Shown here: positions 54,275 to 64,000 of the stretch, piece by piece
Layout of the letters: every line of letters begins with the position of its first letter
How positions within the stretch are numbered: the stretch's first letter is position 1
Source of the DNA: Aliivibrio finisterrensis
Lineage (GTDB): Bacteria; Pseudomonadota; Gammaproteobacteria; Enterobacterales; Vibrionaceae
Direction of reading: 5' to 3'
Assembly: GCF_008933155.1 (NCBI RefSeq)
Contig: NZ_WBVP01000005.1
Coordinates: 1 to 64,000, forward strand
DNA length: 64,000 nt
The notes under the pieces: generated by a model
Told to the model about the DNA's origin: nothing
What the model saw: only the letters and a program-made list of their open reading frames with translations
Database searches by the model: none
Translations under genes and position numbers: made by a program

Positions 54275-54323
54275 TACCTGACTAAAATAGTAGGATAAAT
54301 ACTTGACCAAAACAGTCGGGTAT
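54274..54323 (+). promoter_or_regulatory. Two IscR type 1 binding sites upstream of iscR
   Basis: Two adjacent imperfect copies of the type 1 IscR motif: ATACCTGACTAAAATAGTAGGATA (54274-54297) and a 25-base copy starting ATACTTGACC at 54299. TTGACC in the second copy may also be the -35 element. Holo-IscR represses its own operon through such sites. Confidence 0.85.
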
Positions 54324-54366
54324 GGGAGACTCAGTCCATACCAATAGTGTGGATATGAGGTGACGT

Positions 54367-54873
54367 ATGAAATTAACTTCGAAAGGAAGATATGCAGTAA
54401 CAGCAATGCTAGACGTTGCACTGCATGCGCAAGAAGGGCCTGTACCACTTGCAGATATCTCGGAGCGACAAGGGATTTCATTATCTTACCTGGAGCAGTT
54501 ATTCTCTCGATTACGTAAAGCCGGTTTAGTTGCCAGCGTAAGAGGCCCTGGCGGTGGCTATCGCTTAGGGTTAAAACCTGAAGAAATTGCGGTTGGAATG
54601 GTTATTTCAGCGGTTGATGAATCGGTTGATGCTACTAAATGCCATGGTAAAGAAGGCTGTCAAGGTGGAACGCGTTGTTTAACGCATACATTATGGCGTG
54701 ATTTAAGCTCACGCATCAGTAGCTTTTTAGATGGAATAACACTTGGTGAGCTCATGGTAGATAATGAAGTTCAACAAGTATCAGATAGACAAAACATCGA
54801 TGCAGCCTTAAATCATGGGCTAGTAACGAGTTCAAAATTAACAAATTCTGTGGGTGTTAATGTCCGCTTTTGA
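54367..54873 (+). CDS. iscR: Fe-S cluster regulator IscR
   Basis: A 168-aa Rrf2-family regulator that carries a 2Fe-2S cluster and represses the isc operon when loaded. [23 protein letters not shown] with [20 protein letters not shown]. The cluster ligands [16 protein letters not shown] give three Cys plus His. First gene of iscRSUA-hscBA-fdx-iscX, with autoregulatory sites upstream. Confidence 0.96.
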   Translation: MKLTSKGRYAVTAMLDVALHAQEGPVPLADISERQGISLSYLEQLFSRLRKAGLVASVRGPGGGYRLGLKPEEIAVGMVISAVDESVDATKCHGKEGCQGGTRCLTHTLWRDLSSRISSFLDGITLGELMVDNEVQQVSDRQNIDAALNHGLVTSSKLTNSVGVNVRF

Positions 54874-54904
54874 CGGTCAAACGTCTGTATTCTCGGAGAT
54901 GAAA

Positions 54905-56119
54905 ATGAAACTGCCAATTTACTTTGATTATTCGGCGACTTGTCCTGTTGATGAGCGTGTAGCGAATAAAATGGTTCAACATATGACAATGGATGGATGC
55001 TTCGGTAACCCTGCATCGCGTTCACACCGTTACGGCTGGCAGGCTGAAGAAGCGGTAGATACAGCTCGTGATAACATTGCGGCTTTATTGAATGCCGATC
55101 CACGTGAGATCGTATTTACATCAGGCGCTACAGAATCTGATAATCTTGCAATTAAAGGCGCTGCGCACTTCTATAACAAGAAAGGCAAACATGTCATTAC
55201 TTGTAAGACAGAACATAAAGCGGTTCTTGATCCATGTCGTCAGCTTGAGCGTGAAGGTTATGAGGTGACTTACCTTGAGCCAGAATCAAACGGTATTGTT
55301 GATTTAGCAAAATTAGAAGCTGCGATGCGTGAAGATACCGTGCTTGTTTCTATCATGCATGTAAACAATGAAATTGGTGTGATTCAAGACATCACTGCGA
55401 TTGGTGAACTGTGTCGTTCACGTAAGATTATTTTCCATGTTGATGCGGCGCAATCAGCGGGTAAAATCCCTCTTGATGTACAAGAAATGAAAGTGGATTT
55501 AATCTCACTATCAGCACATAAAGCATATGGCCCTAAAGGTATTGGTGCATTATACGTTCGTCGTAAACCACGCATTCGTTTAGAAGCGCAAATGCATGGC
55601 GGTGGTCATGAGCGTGGTTTCCGTTCTGGTACATTAGCAACGCACCAAATTGTGGGTATGGGTGAAGCATTCCGTATCGCAAAAGAAGATATGCAAAAGG
55701 ATTATGACCATTGTTTAGCGATGCGCGATCGTCTGCTTGATGGCGTTAAAGATATGGAAGCGGTACACATTAATGGTGATTTAGACCAGCGTGTACCACA
55801 TAACTTAAATATTAGTTTTGAGTTTGTTGAAGGTGAATCACTGTTAATGGCACTGAAAGACTTAGCGGTTTCTTCAGGTTCAGCGTGTACATCAGCAAGC
55901 CTTGAGCCATCGTATGTATTACGTGCGTTAGGTTTAAATGATGAATTAGCACACAGTTCAATTCGTTTCTCATTTGGTCGTTACACGACAGAAGAAGAAA
56001 TTGATCACGCTATTGCACAAATCAGCCAAGCAGTAAACAAACTGCGTGATATGTCTCCATTATGGGATATGTACAAAGAAGGCATCGACTTAAACACGGT
56101 TGAGTGGGCACACCACTAA
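54905..56119 (+). CDS. iscS: Cysteine desulfurase IscS
   Basis: A 404-aa PLP enzyme supplying sulfur for Fe-S clusters and tRNA thiolation. Start at 54905 (GGAG at 54896) matches E. coli length; the open frame begins upstream inside iscR. Motifs: [47 protein letters not shown] with the PLP Lys, and the sulfur-carrying Cys in [18 protein letters not shown]. Ends WAHH as in E. coli. Confidence 0.97.
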   Translation: MKLPIYFDYSATCPVDERVANKMVQHMTMDGCFGNPASRSHRYGWQAEEAVDTARDNIAALLNADPREIVFTSGATESDNLAIKGAAHFYNKKGKHVITCKTEHKAVLDPCRQLEREGYEVTYLEPESNGIVDLAKLEAAMREDTVLVSIMHVNNEIGVIQDITAIGELCRSRKIIFHVDAAQSAGKIPLDVQEMKVDLISLSAHKAYGPKGIGALYVRRKPRIRLEAQMHGGGHERGFRSGTLATHQIVGMGEAFRIAKEDMQKDYDHCLAMRDRLLDGVKDMEAVHINGDLDQRVPHNLNISFEFVEGESLLMALKDLAVSSGSACTSASLEPSYVLRALGLNDELAHSSIRFSFGRYTTEEEIDHAIAQISQAVNKLRDMSPLWDMYKEGIDLNTVEWAHH

Positions 56120-56151
56120 CACGGACGTTCCAGAATTTAGAGGTATTTATC

Positions 56152-56529
56152 ATGGCTTATAGCGAAAAAGTAATCGATCACTACGAAAATCCACGTAACG
56201 TAGGTTCATTTGAAAAAGATGATCCGTCAGTAGGTAGCGGTATGGTTGGTGCTCCTGCTTGTGGTGACGTAATGAAGTTGCAAATCAAAGTGTCTCCTGA
56301 AGGCATCATTGAAGATGCAAAATTCAAGACATATGGTTGTGGTTCAGCAATCGCGTCAAGCTCACTGGTTACCGAGTGGGTTAAGGGTAAAACTCTTGAC
56401 GAAGCTGCAGCACTTAAAAATGCTGAAATTGCAGAAGAACTTGAACTTCCACCTGTAAAAGTTCACTGTTCAATCTTAGCGGAAGATGCGATTAAAGCGG
56501 CGGTATCTGATTATCGTAACAAGCACTAA
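56152..56529 (+). CDS. iscU: Fe-S cluster scaffold IscU
   Basis: A 125-aa scaffold on which IscS builds 2Fe-2S clusters. Start at 56152 (MAYSEKVIDHYENPRNVGSF). The three cluster Cys lie in GAPACGDVMKLQ, YGCGSAIASSS and VHCSILAEDAI, and the HscA recognition motif LPPVK precedes the last. 32 bases after iscS; a hairpin follows before iscA. Confidence 0.97.
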   Translation: MAYSEKVIDHYENPRNVGSFEKDDPSVGSGMVGAPACGDVMKLQIKVSPEGIIEDAKFKTYGCGSAIASSSLVTEWVKGKTLDEAAALKNAEIAEELELPPVKVHCSILAEDAIKAAVSDYRNKH

Positions 56530-56545
56530 GATTACAGTTGTTTTA

Positions 56546-56592
56546 TAAAGCGTCAATTTGTACTTATAGGTACAAATACGGCGCTTTATTAT
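56546..56592 (+). terminator. Hairpin between iscU and iscA
   Basis: AAAGCG...GCGCTTT encloses ATTTGTAC-ttata-GGTACAAAT (56554-56577), giving a long two-part stem, ending TTTATTATT. It may be an attenuator or partial terminator that lowers expression of iscA-hscBA-fdx. Confidence 0.55.
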
Positions 56593-56657
56593 TAAATTAA
56601 GTCATTATTTACTAATGACCTCCATGACCACAAAACAAATATAGTAAAGGTTGTAGT

Positions 56658-56981
56658 ATGGCCATCTCAGTAACCGAATCTGCGGCAAACCGTGTACAAA
56701 CATTTCTTGAAAGCCGAGGAAAAGGCATTGGTTTACGTTTAGGCGTAAGAACCTCTGGTTGCTCTGGTATGGCATATATTCTTGAATTTGTTGATGAACT
56801 AAATGAAGAAGACCAAGTGTTTGAAGAGTTTGGTGTAAAGATCATCATTGATCCTAAAAGCTTAGCTTATATGGATGGCACAGAATTAGACTTTGCAAAA
56901 GAAGGTCTAAATGAAGGATTCAAGTTCAACAATCCAAACGTAAAAAGTGAATGTGGATGTGGTGAAAGTTTCAACGTATAG
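56658..56981 (+). CDS. iscA: A-type Fe-S carrier IscA
   Basis: A 107-aa A-type carrier with the three conserved Cys: [16 protein letters not shown] (Cys 35) and SECGCGESF near the C-terminus. Receives or delivers Fe-S clusters in the Isc pathway. Length as in E. coli. Confidence 0.96.
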   Translation: MAISVTESAANRVQTFLESRGKGIGLRLGVRTSGCSGMAYILEFVDELNEEDQVFEEFGVKIIIDPKSLAYMDGTELDFAKEGLNEGFKFNNPNVKSECGCGESFNV

Positions 56982-56996
56982 AGCATCACGTTAACT

Positions 56997-57512
56997 ATGA
57001 ACTATTTTGAATTATTTGGGCTACCAAACCAGTTTCAACTGGATGGTAGCCTTCTTTCTCTTCAATTCCGAGAATTACAAAAGCGTTTTCATCCTGATAA
57101 CTTCGCGACCGCTTCTGAGCGTGACCGTTTGCTTTCTATTCAAAAAGCAGCGCAAATCAACGATGCTTATCAAACGCTTAAAAACCCCGTCACTCGTGCA
57201 GAGTACATGCTATCAGAGCAAGGTCATGATATTCGTGGTGAGCAAACCACAATGCAAGATCCTGTGTTTTTGATGCAACAGATGGAGCTTCGTGAGGAGT
57301 TAGAATCGTTACCATCAAGCTCTGATCCTGAAAGTGCATTGTTTGATTTTGCTGAGAACGTATCAGTTATGCGTAAAGAGCAATTAGGGCTATTGCAGCA
57401 GCAATTAGAGAGTGAAATTTGGCAAGAAGCCGCTCAAAGTGTACGAAAGCTGAAGTTTATTGATAAACTGAATCACGAAGTCGAACAGTTAGAAGACAAA
57501 TTATTAGGTTAA
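56997..57512 (+). CDS. hscB: Fe-S assembly co-chaperone HscB
   Basis: A 171-aa J-domain protein: MNYFELFGLPNQFQLD, the HPD tripeptide in KRFHPDNFATASERDRLL, and a C-terminal helical IscU-binding domain. It brings IscU to HscA and stimulates its ATPase. Fifteen bases after iscA; no strong ribosome site, suggesting translational coupling. Confidence 0.95.
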   Translation: MNYFELFGLPNQFQLDGSLLSLQFRELQKRFHPDNFATASERDRLLSIQKAAQINDAYQTLKNPVTRAEYMLSEQGHDIRGEQTTMQDPVFLMQQMELREELESLPSSSDPESALFDFAENVSVMRKEQLGLLQQQLESEIWQEAAQSVRKLKFIDKLNHEVEQLEDKLLG

Positions 57513-57551
57513 CCCAATAAAGGTTAATTGAAATAGACGAAGGATATTTTC

Positions 57552-59402
57552 ATGTTACTACAAATTGCTGAACCAGGACAAAGTGCTGCACCACACCAAC
57601 ATAAATTGGCGGTGGGTATTGATTTAGGTACGACTAATTCTCTGGTTGCTTCAGTTCGAAGTGGTGAAGCGAAGACATTACCAGATTTGAAAGGTAATGT
57701 TATCCTGCCATCGGTTGTACAGTATCAAGACAATAAGATTTGTGTTGGTGCTAATGCGTATTCATCAGCTGCTTCTGATCCTCAAAATACCATTATTTCA
57801 GTAAAACGACTGATGGGCCGTTCATTAAAAGATATTCAAGCTCGCTACCCTGATTTACCTTATCAATTTACTGAAAGTGAAAATGGTTTACCCGTTATTC
57901 AAACTGCTCAAGGTGAGGTTAACCCTGTTCAAGTTTCTGCAGAGATCTTAAAGTCTCTTTCTCGTCGAGCAAAAGAGACATTAGGTGATGAGTTGGAAGG
58001 TGTGGTTATTACCGTTCCTGCTTACTTTGATGATGCGCAACGTGCGGGTACTAAAGATGCAGCGACATTAGCTGGTTTAAATGTTCTTCGTCTATTAAAT
58101 GAACCAACAGCTGCAGCAATTGCATATGGTTTAGATTCAGGCCAAGAAGGTGTTATTGCTGTTTATGATCTGGGTGGCGGTACGTTCGATATTTCAATCT
58201 TGCGCTTGTCTAAAGGCGTATTTGAAGTATTAGCAACCGGTGGTGATTCTGCACTTGGTGGTGATGATTTTGATCATGCTATTGCGAATTGGATTAAAGA
58301 CCAAGCAGGGATCAACACACCTCTTTCTAAGCAGGAACAGCGTGAGTTGCTAACGTTAGCAACGGAAACTAAAGTCGCTCTCTCTGATAGTGAATCTGTG
58401 AGTATTTCTTTTAAAGAATGGTCAGGTACAATTGCTGTTTCTGAATTTAACCAATTGATTCAACCTTTAGTTAAGAAAACACTAATGGCGTGTCGTCGTG
58501 CATTAAAAGACGCTGATATTAGCACTGAAGAAGTAATGGAAGTAGTAATGGTTGGTGGTTCAACTCGCACTCCATTTGTACGTACATCTATTGGTGAGTA
58601 CTTCAATAAAACCCCATTAACCAGTATCGACCCTGATCAAGTGGTTGCTATTGGTGCAGCTATTCAAGCGGATATTTTAGTGGGTAATAAACCAGATGCT
58701 GAGATGTTATTGCTTGATGTTATTCCGCTGTCTTTAGGGATTGAAACCATGGGTGGCTTGGTTGAAAAAATCATTCCACGTAATACCACCATCCCTGTCG
58801 CGAAAGCGCAAGAGTTCACCACTTTTAAAGATGGTCAAACAGGCATGATGGTTCACGTTGTTCAAGGTGAACGTGAAATGGTAGAAGATGGTCGCTCACT
58901 TGCTCGCTTCTCATTAAAAGGTATTCCGCCGATGACTGCGGGTGCTGCACATATTCGAGTGACTTATCAAGTTGATGCTGATGGGCTTTTATCTGTTACC
59001 GCAATGGAAAAAAGCACTGGCGTTCAATCTCATATCCAAGTTAAACCTTCTTATGGCTTAAGCGATGATGAAGTCGCAAATATGTTGAAAGACTCGATGA
59101 CATTCGCTAAAGAAGATATGCAAGCGAGAGCATTAGCAGAGCAACAGGTAGAAGCCGATCGTGTTATTGAAGGGTTGGTTGTTGCTTTGAATAGTGATGG
59201 TGATGCATTGTTATCAAAAGAAGAACAAACAGAAATTTTAAAAGCAATTGAGGCGTTAATCGTCGTACGTCAAGGTACAGATACGCAAGCAATTGAAGAT
59301 GGAATAAAACAAGCTGATGCAGCAAGCCAAGAGTTTGCCGCGCGCCGAATGGATGCCTCTATTCGCGCTGCATTGGCCGGTCAATCTATTGATGAGGTAT
59401 AG
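57552..59402 (+). CDS. hscA: Fe-S assembly chaperone HscA (Hsp70 family)
   Basis: A 616-aa Hsp70 specialised for IscU. ATPase domain motifs: [48 protein letters not shown]. The substrate-binding domain includes [20 protein letters not shown]. Length fits HscA (about 616) rather than DnaK (about 638). It sits between hscB and fdx, separated by 39 and 2 bases. Confidence 0.97.
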   Translation: MLLQIAEPGQSAAPHQHKLAVGIDLGTTNSLVASVRSGEAKTLPDLKGNVILPSVVQYQDNKICVGANAYSSAASDPQNTIISVKRLMGRSLKDIQARYPDLPYQFTESENGLPVIQTAQGEVNPVQVSAEILKSLSRRAKETLGDELEGVVITVPAYFDDAQRAGTKDAATLAGLNVLRLLNEPTAAAIAYGLDSGQEGVIAVYDLGGGTFDISILRLSKGVFEVLATGGDSALGGDDFDHAIANWIKDQAGINTPLSKQEQRELLTLATETKVALSDSESVSISFKEWSGTIAVSEFNQLIQPLVKKTLMACRRALKDADISTEEVMEVVMVGGSTRTPFVRTSIGEYFNKTPLTSIDPDQVVAIGAAIQADILVGNKPDAEMLLLDVIPLSLGIETMGGLVEKIIPRNTTIPVAKAQEFTTFKDGQTGMMVHVVQGEREMVEDGRSLARFSLKGIPPMTAGAAHIRVTYQVDADGLLSVTAMEKSTGVQSHIQVKPSYGLSDDEVANMLKDSMTFAKEDMQARALAEQQVEADRVIEGLVVALNSDGDALLSKEEQTEILKAIEALIVVRQGTDTQAIEDGIKQADAASQEFAARRMDASIRAALAGQSIDEV

Positions 59403-59404
59403 AA

Positions 59405-59743
59405 ATGCCAAAGATTATTGTTCTACCACACGATGAGTTATGTCCAGAAGGGGCGGTACTTGAAGCAAATGAAGGGGAAACGGTTTTAGACGTTGCTCTT
59501 AAAAATGGCATCGCTATTGAGCACGCATGTGAAAAGTCATGTGCATGTACAACGTGCCATGTTGTGATTCGTGAAGGGTTTGATTCACTTGAAGAGAGTG
59601 ATGAGCTTGAAGATGACATGCTGGATAAAGCGTGGGGTCTAGAGCCAGAGTCTCGTCTTGGTTGCCAAGCAAGAATGGCTAAGCAAGACTTAGTGGTAGA
59701 AATTCCAAAATACACACTAAACTTAGCATCAGAAGATCATTAA
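59405..59743 (+). CDS. fdx: 2Fe-2S ferredoxin Fdx
   Basis: A 112-aa adrenodoxin-type ferredoxin with cluster ligands in EHACEKSCACTTCHVVI and a fourth Cys in RLGCQARM. Supplies electrons for Fe-S assembly on IscU. Starts two bases after hscA and is followed by a terminator. Confidence 0.97.
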   Translation: MPKIIVLPHDELCPEGAVLEANEGETVLDVALKNGIAIEHACEKSCACTTCHVVIREGFDSLEESDELEDDMLDKAWGLEPESRLGCQARMAKQDLVVEIPKYTLNLASEDH

Positions 59744-59768
59744 TCTTTCGATTCTAAAATAGATTAAG

Positions 59769-59821
59769 AGGGCAAGTGTTGAGACGTAAGTAATTACCTC
59801 CTCAAACTTGCCCTTTTTATT
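59769..59821 (+). terminator. Terminator between fdx and iscX
   Basis: GGGCAAGT...ACTTGCCC pairs over 8 bp, with further pairing (TTGAG/CTCAA) inside, then TTTTTATT. It ends the main isc transcript, so iscX depends on read-through or its own promoter. Confidence 0.8.
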
Positions 59822-59851
59822 GCTTATAGCCGCATAAAAAAGGAGTTTATG

Positions 59852-60052
59852 ATGAGTTTAAAATGGATAGATTCAAGAGACATCGCAATTGAGTTATCAG
59901 AGAAGTTCCCTGATACTGATCCCAAAACCGTGCGATTTACTGATTTGTGCCAGTGGGTATTGGATTTGGAAGACTTCGATGACGACCCTAAGCATTCAGG
60001 TGAAAAGGTATTGGAAGCGATTATCCTGTGCTGGATGGATGAGTGGGATTAA
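59852..60052 (+). CDS. iscX: Fe-S assembly protein IscX
   Basis: A 66-aa acidic protein, the same length as E. coli IscX when started at the second of two tandem ATGs (AGGAG at 59841 is better spaced from 59852). Matches: [20 protein letters not shown] and [19 protein letters not shown]. Binds IscS and iron and adjusts cluster assembly rate. Behind a terminator, unlike the tighter E. coli arrangement. Confidence 0.95.
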   Translation: MSLKWIDSRDIAIELSEKFPDTDPKTVRFTDLCQWVLDLEDFDDDPKHSGEKVLEAIILCWMDEWD

Positions 60053-60285
60053 AGTTACTTGAAGTTACATCGGTATTTCATTAATAAGGTTTAAATTCCC
60101 ATCGAGTGGTTGGATCGATCTCTTAGATTTTAGTGAAATGCCTTGTATCGCCTGTATAAAGTAGGCAAATTAGATAAAAAGAACATTTTGTTCGAGTATA
60201 CCCATAGTATTAGCGCAATATAAGTAATCAGTAGAATTCACCTACTGATTGTTTGGAGTTATTGCGTGCTTAAAGGAGATTCATC

Positions 60286-61572
60286 ATGTCACAAAAGATG
60301 ACGGTACAACTTTCATCAATCGCTGCTCTTGCTCATTGGGGTGAAAATGCACCGCTTTCGTTTACTGCAGAGGGCGCAGTGATCCACTGTACTGATAGTG
60401 ATGTTTATAGCGCAATTCAGCGTGCTGCTCGAAAGCTAGCAACTCAAGGTCTTGTTGCTGTTGAGCTGCAAGGTCCAGAGTGGGATTTAGAGTCTATTTG
60501 GTCTTTTGTTCAGGGTTTTCGTGATTCAAAAAGCAATAATGACGTTACTTGGGCCGCACTTGTTGAGGCGGATGAAAAAGAGCTGAATGATCGCATATTA
60601 ACAACTAACTGGACTCGTGAACTTATTAATAAGACGGCGGAAGAAGTCGCTCCTCGTCAACTTACCACAATGGCTGCTGAGTTTATTAAATCAGTTGCAC
60701 CAGCCGGAACAGTAACGGCTAAAATAATTAAAGATAAAGACTTACTAACGGAAGGTTGGACAGGTATTTACGCGGTAGGTCGTGGTTCTGAGCGTACTTC
60801 AGCGATGCTGCAGCTAGATTACAACCCAACTGGCGATGCTGATGCTCCTGTTTTTGCGTGTCTTGTAGGTAAAGGTATTACCTTTGACTCTGGTGGTTAC
60901 AGCATTAAACCTTCTGGCGGCATGGCGTCAATGAAAGCCGACATGGGAGGCTCTGCGCTAGCAACAGCTGGTCTTGCAATGTCGATTCTTCGTGGTTTAG
61001 ATAAGCGCGTTAAATTGATTTTATGCTGTGCTGAAAATATGATTTCAGGCCGAGCATTAAAGCTAGGCGATATCATTACCTATAAAAATGGTAAAACAGT
61101 AGAGATCTTAAATACTGATGCAGAAGGTCGCTTAGTATTAGCTGATGGTCTTCAGTTTGCCTCAGCACAAAACCCAGAACTTATTATTGACTGTGCAACA
61201 TTAACAGGTGCAGCAAAAATGGCGGTGGGTAATGACTTCCATTCTTTATTAAGCTTTGATGATGAGTTGAGCCAAAAAGCATTAACGTCAGCTCAAGAAG
61301 AAAATGAAGGACTATGGCGTTTACCGTTAATGGAATTTCACCGTACTATGTTACCGTCAAACTTTGCTGATTTAGCTAATATTGGCTCAGGAGCATATTC
61401 TCCAGGAGCAAGTACAGCAGCCAGCTTCTTATCTTACTTTGTTGAAGATTATCAGAAGGGATGGATGCATATGGACTGTTCGGCAACGTATCGTACCGCG
61501 GCATCAGATAAATGGTCAGCAGGGGCAACAGGCGTTGGTGTTAGAACACTTGCTAATATATTAACTAAGTAA
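60286..61572 (+). CDS. pepB: Peptidase B (M17 leucyl aminopeptidase family)
   Basis: A 428-aa cytoplasmic aminopeptidase with two divalent metals. C-terminal catalytic domain: [52 protein letters not shown], and the M17 signature [17 protein letters not shown]. The N-terminal domain is short as in PepB, distinct from PepA. AAAGGAG precedes the ATG. Same position behind iscX as in E. coli; ends at a clear terminator. Confidence 0.94.
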   Translation: MSQKMTVQLSSIAALAHWGENAPLSFTAEGAVIHCTDSDVYSAIQRAARKLATQGLVAVELQGPEWDLESIWSFVQGFRDSKSNNDVTWAALVEADEKELNDRILTTNWTRELINKTAEEVAPRQLTTMAAEFIKSVAPAGTVTAKIIKDKDLLTEGWTGIYAVGRGSERTSAMLQLDYNPTGDADAPVFACLVGKGITFDSGGYSIKPSGGMASMKADMGGSALATAGLAMSILRGLDKRVKLILCCAENMISGRALKLGDIITYKNGKTVEILNTDAEGRLVLADGLQFASAQNPELIIDCATLTGAAKMAVGNDFHSLLSFDDELSQKALTSAQEENEGLWRLPLMEFHRTMLPSNFADLANIGSGAYSPGASTAASFLSYFVEDYQKGWMHMDCSATYRTAASDKWSAGATGVGVRTLANILTK

Positions 61573-61579
61573 TTAAAAT

Positions 61580-61610
61580 GAAGATCGAGCTCGCTCGGTC
61601 TTCTTTTTTA
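61580..61610 (+). terminator. Terminator of pepB
   Basis: GAAGATCGAGC-tc-GCTCGGTCTTC (one G-T pair) followed by TTTTTT. Confidence 0.9.
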
Positions 61611-61698
61611 ATGGGTAATTTCTATCAGCATTTTATATGATAAATGAGAGCTGATAGAAATTAATATAAGAAGTAAAAGAAACCTAAAGGAAAGTAGA

Positions 61699-62133
61699 AT
61701 GACAATAGAACGTACTTTTTCAATTGTAAAACCGGATGCAGTTAAGCGTAACTTAATTGGTGCTATTTACCGTCGTATTGAAAAAACAGGTATGCAAATC
61801 GTTGCTGCTAAAATGCTTCGTTTAACTAAAGAACAAGCAGAAGGCTTTTATGCAGAGCATGAAGGTAAAGAGTTTTTTAATGATCTAGTCGCTTACATGA
61901 TGTCTGGCCCAGTAATGGTACAGGTATTAGAAGGGGAAAATGCGGTGGCTCGCTACCGTGAGCTAATGGGTAAGACTAACCCAGAAGACGCTGCCTGTGG
62001 CTCATTGCGTGCCGATTATGCAATCAGCATGCGTCATAACTCAGTTCATGGTGCAGACAGTCCTGAATCTGCAGCACGCGAGATTGCTTACTTCTTTGCT
62101 GAAGATGAAATCTGTCCACGTCCAGCAGAATAA
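61699..62133 (+). CDS. ndk: Nucleoside diphosphate kinase
   Basis: A 144-aa enzyme balancing NTP and dNTP pools. N-terminal [17 protein letters not shown]; active-site His in [15 protein letters not shown]. Full length. AAAGGAAAG precedes the ATG. The stop is followed by a dispersed short repeat, then about 170 AT-rich bases before rlmN. Confidence 0.97.
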   Translation: MTIERTFSIVKPDAVKRNLIGAIYRRIEKTGMQIVAAKMLRLTKEQAEGFYAEHEGKEFFNDLVAYMMSGPVMVQVLEGENAVARYRELMGKTNPEDAACGSLRADYAISMRHNSVHGADSPESAAREIAYFFAEDEICPRPAE

Positions 62134-62151
62134 AGGATTAAGGATTTAGAT

Positions 62152-62179
62152 CGGTCGCAAGCTCCCTTGAAGGTTTCAG
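62152..62179. repeat. Short dispersed repeat, copy 2
   Basis: CGGTCGCAAGCTCCCT then GAAGGTTTCAG, nearly identical to 26947-26973. Extended by AGGAGCTTGC, which pairs with GCAAGCTCC to form a hairpin (about 62157-62190), possibly an ndk terminator of unusual type. Confidence 0.6.
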
Positions 62180-62357
62180 AGGAGCTTGCTGTTAGTCTGG
62201 TATTTAAAATAATATAGTCAATACAGTAAATTTTTCTTTTCTATAACAGATTAATCATACACCCGCTTTAAACCTCGACCCTCTAGTAATATTCTCTCAA
62301 AACTTGTACAATTCTGCGCCCGATATTCGCGGTGATGTTATTTATCAGAGAGGCAAC

Positions 62358-63476
62358 ATGACTACAGCTAAAATCAATCTACTGGACTTTGATCGTAAAG
62401 GACTTCGAGCATTTTTTTCTGAGGAATTAGGAGAGAAAGCATTCAGAGCCGATCAAATCATGAAGTGGATGTATCACTTTGGTTGTGATGATTTCGATCA
62501 AATGAACAACATCAACAAAAAACTTCGTGAAAAACTAAAGCACAAGTGTGAGATCCGCGCCCCTTATGTATCAGAAGCTCAGCATTCGGTTGATGGCACT
62601 ATCAAATGGGCGATGAAAGTAGGCGATCAAGATGTTGAAACGGTTTATATCCCTGATGGTGACCGTGCTACATTATGCGTATCTTCTCAAGTAGGTTGTG
62701 CATTGGAATGTAAATTCTGTTCAACTGCTCAACAAGGCTTTAACCGTAACCTTAAAGTGTCTGAAATTGTAGGCCAAATTTGGCGTGCAGCTCGTGAAAT
62801 TGGTTTAGAAAAAGAAACGGGGCGTCGTCCAATTACAAATATTGTAATGATGGGCATGGGCGAACCGCTGCTTAATATGAAAAACTTAATTCCATCATTA
62901 GAAATTATGCTTGATGATCTAGGTTTTGGTTTATCTAAGCGTCGTGTAACGGTATCGACGTCAGGTGTTGTATCTGGCTTAGAGCAAATGATTGGGAAAA
63001 TCGATGTAGCATTAGCGATCTCTCTTCATGCGCCAACGGATGAACTACGTAGCGAAATCATGCCAATCAATGACCGTTGGAATATTGATGCATTTTTATC
63101 GTGCGTTCGCGAATACATTGCATCATCAAATGCTAACCGTGGTCGTGTAACGGTAGAGTATGTCCTTTTAGATCATGTTAATGATGATATGAATCATGCA
63201 AGACAACTCGCAGAATTACTAAAAGATACCCCTGCAAAGATTAATTTGATTCCATTTAACCCATATCCTGGGTCACCATACAAAAAGCCAAGTAATTCAC
63301 GTATCGATCGATTCATGAAGACACTAATGGAATACGATTTTACGGTAACCGTTCGTAAAACTCGTGGCGATGATATTGATGCTGCTTGTGGTCAATTAGT
63401 GGGTGATGTAATCGATAGAACTAAACGTACTCAAGTTAAACAGCAAGGTGAGGCTATCCCTGTTAAAACTGTTTAA
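62358..63476 (+). CDS. rlmN: Dual-specificity 23S rRNA/tRNA (adenine C2)-methyltransferase RlmN
   Basis: A 372-aa radical-SAM enzyme methylating A2503 of 23S rRNA and A37 of some tRNAs. Start at 62358 ([16 protein letters not shown]) after GAGAGGCAAC; the frame opens at 62304. The 4Fe-4S ligands are in [18 protein letters not shown], the SAM motif in [12 protein letters not shown], and the methyl-carrying Cys in [13 protein letters not shown]. Confidence 0.96.
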   Translation: MTTAKINLLDFDRKGLRAFFSEELGEKAFRADQIMKWMYHFGCDDFDQMNNINKKLREKLKHKCEIRAPYVSEAQHSVDGTIKWAMKVGDQDVETVYIPDGDRATLCVSSQVGCALECKFCSTAQQGFNRNLKVSEIVGQIWRAAREIGLEKETGRRPITNIVMMGMGEPLLNMKNLIPSLEIMLDDLGFGLSKRRVTVSTSGVVSGLEQMIGKIDVALAISLHAPTDELRSEIMPINDRWNIDAFLSCVREYIASSNANRGRVTVEYVLLDHVNDDMNHARQLAELLKDTPAKINLIPFNPYPGSPYKKPSNSRIDRFMKTLMEYDFTVTVRKTRGDDIDAACGQLVGDVIDRTKRTQVKQQGEAIPVKTV

Positions 63477-63506
63477 CCTTGATGTATAACAGCAAGGGAA
63501 GGCAGT

Positions 63507-64000
63507 ATGAGAAAATGGAGTGCGGCACTATTAACAATTGGAGTGTTAATCAGTGCTGGTTGTGTCACGGTAAATGAAGCCGATGACATGACCCAAGAAG
63601 AGATAATTCGAGCTGCTGAAGCTCGAATTACCCTTGGATTAAGCTATTTAAATGCGGGCAACATGATCAAAGCCCGTGAAAATTTGGAACTGGCTGTACA
63701 ATACGCTCCCGACTATTACCGCTCTCAAACTTCCCTCGCTTATTATTACCAACAAGTAGATGAAGATGCATTAGCTGAAAAGGCTTACAAACGAGCATTA
63801 CGTTCTTCATCAAAAAATGGTAATGTATTAAATAACTACGGCGTTTTTCTTTGTAAAAATGGCCGTTATGAGGAAGCTCAACAGAAGTTTGCTCAAGCAA
63901 TAGATCAACCTTACTATTACCTTGTTTCGGCAAGTTATGAAAATGCAGCCATGTGCGCATTAAGTAGTGGGGATAAAGTGACAGCAAAAACGTATTTTGA
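63507..64000 (+). CDS. Type IV pilus assembly TPR lipoprotein PilF/PilW (truncated by window edge)
   Basis: Starts MRKWSAALLTIGVLISAGCV: lipobox SAGC with Cys 19, then TPR repeats (ITLGLSYLNAGNMIKARENL, LNNYGVFLCKNGRYEEAQQK). At least 164 residues are visible and the frame is open to the right edge. PilF/PilW lipoproteins help PilQ secretin multimerise in the outer membrane. Position after rlmN fits the Vibrio order ndk-rlmN-pilW. AAGGGAAGG supports the ATG. Confidence 0.9.
   Translation, partial: MRKWSAALLTIGVLISAGCVTVNEADDMTQEEIIRAAEARITLGLSYLNAGNMIKARENLELAVQYAPDYYRSQTSLAYYYQQVDEDALAEKAYKRALRSSSKNGNVLNNYGVFLCKNGRYEEAQQKFAQAIDQPYYYLVSASYENAAMCALSSGDKVTAKTYF

Noticed and set aside
63667-63987. 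Minus-strand 106-aa ORF at the right end
   Set aside because: Shadow of the pilF/pilW TPR lipoprotein gene, which has a lipobox, good ribosome site and TPR motifs on the plus strand.

Overview
The window looks like a stretch of chromosome I from a marine Vibrionaceae, most probably Aliivibrio (A. fischeri or a close relative). The evidence is low G+C with many A/T-ending codons, close Vibrio/E. coli-type orthologues throughout, a CsrB-type RNA rich in AGGA motifs, a divergent gcvA-gcvB pair, and Vibrio-type conserved proteins (DUF2850, DUF3301, DUF3549, DUF2310). Genus and species are inference; no rRNA or marker comparison was possible. There is no prophage, IS element, CRISPR array or intact tRNA.

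Layout. (1) 1-455: tandem array of four near-identical terminators alternating with three degenerate tRNA-Trp-like copies, running into the 3' end of a pilin gene. (2) 438-3724: minor type IV pilin cluster (pilE-like on the minus strand, then fimT-pilW-pilX-pilV-like genes in a tight operon). (3) 3761-9908: chrA/LysR, a YqaE/Pmp3-like protein, dapD, yebG with a LexA box, and a LysR/TDT-transporter divergent pair. (4) 9990-19346: recC-recB-recD. (5) 19350-22865: AT-rich accessory patch between recD and argA, with an SMR efflux gene, a broken YHYH-type secreted-protein gene and three unrecognised ORFs. (6) 22866-41583: argA, mltA, tcdA, csdE/csdA, gcvB/gcvA, ygdD-rlmM, xni, ppnN, a diguanylate cyclase, a TPR protein with a degenerate GGDEF-like tail, queF, syd, a DUF2310 protein and yaiI. 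(7) About 41718-42260: CsrB RNA with an upstream GacA-type box. (8) 42604-49866: beta-glucoside/cellobiose PTS operon with its LacI repressor and a LamB-type porin. (9) 49868-53325: DUF3301, DUF3549, yqcC, truC, suhB. (10) 53534-64000: trmJ, the full isc operon (iscR-S-U-A-hscBA-fdx-iscX), pepB, ndk, rlmN, and a truncated pilF/pilW running off the right edge.

How the genes fit together. From memory, much of the order matches the E. coli gcvA...recC, syd-csrB-yqcC-truC and suhB-trmJ-isc-ndk-rlmN neighbourhoods. Against that backbone the accessory patch between recD and argA and the sugar operon between csrB and yqcC stand out as insertions. RecBCD repairs double-strand breaks. CsdA/CsdE/TcdA and the Isc proteins form two sulfur/Fe-S and tRNA-modification modules. 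CsrB and GcvB are global RNA regulators.

Three copies of an approximately 166-190 bp MITE-like element with imperfect terminal inverted repeats lie at 27487, 40608 and 42273. One separates csdA from csdE, and the other two flank the yaiI/csrB block beside the sugar operon. The least explained structures are the tRNA-Trp-derived terminator array, the MITE family, the recC-recB spacer, and the signalling pair at 34216-38174.
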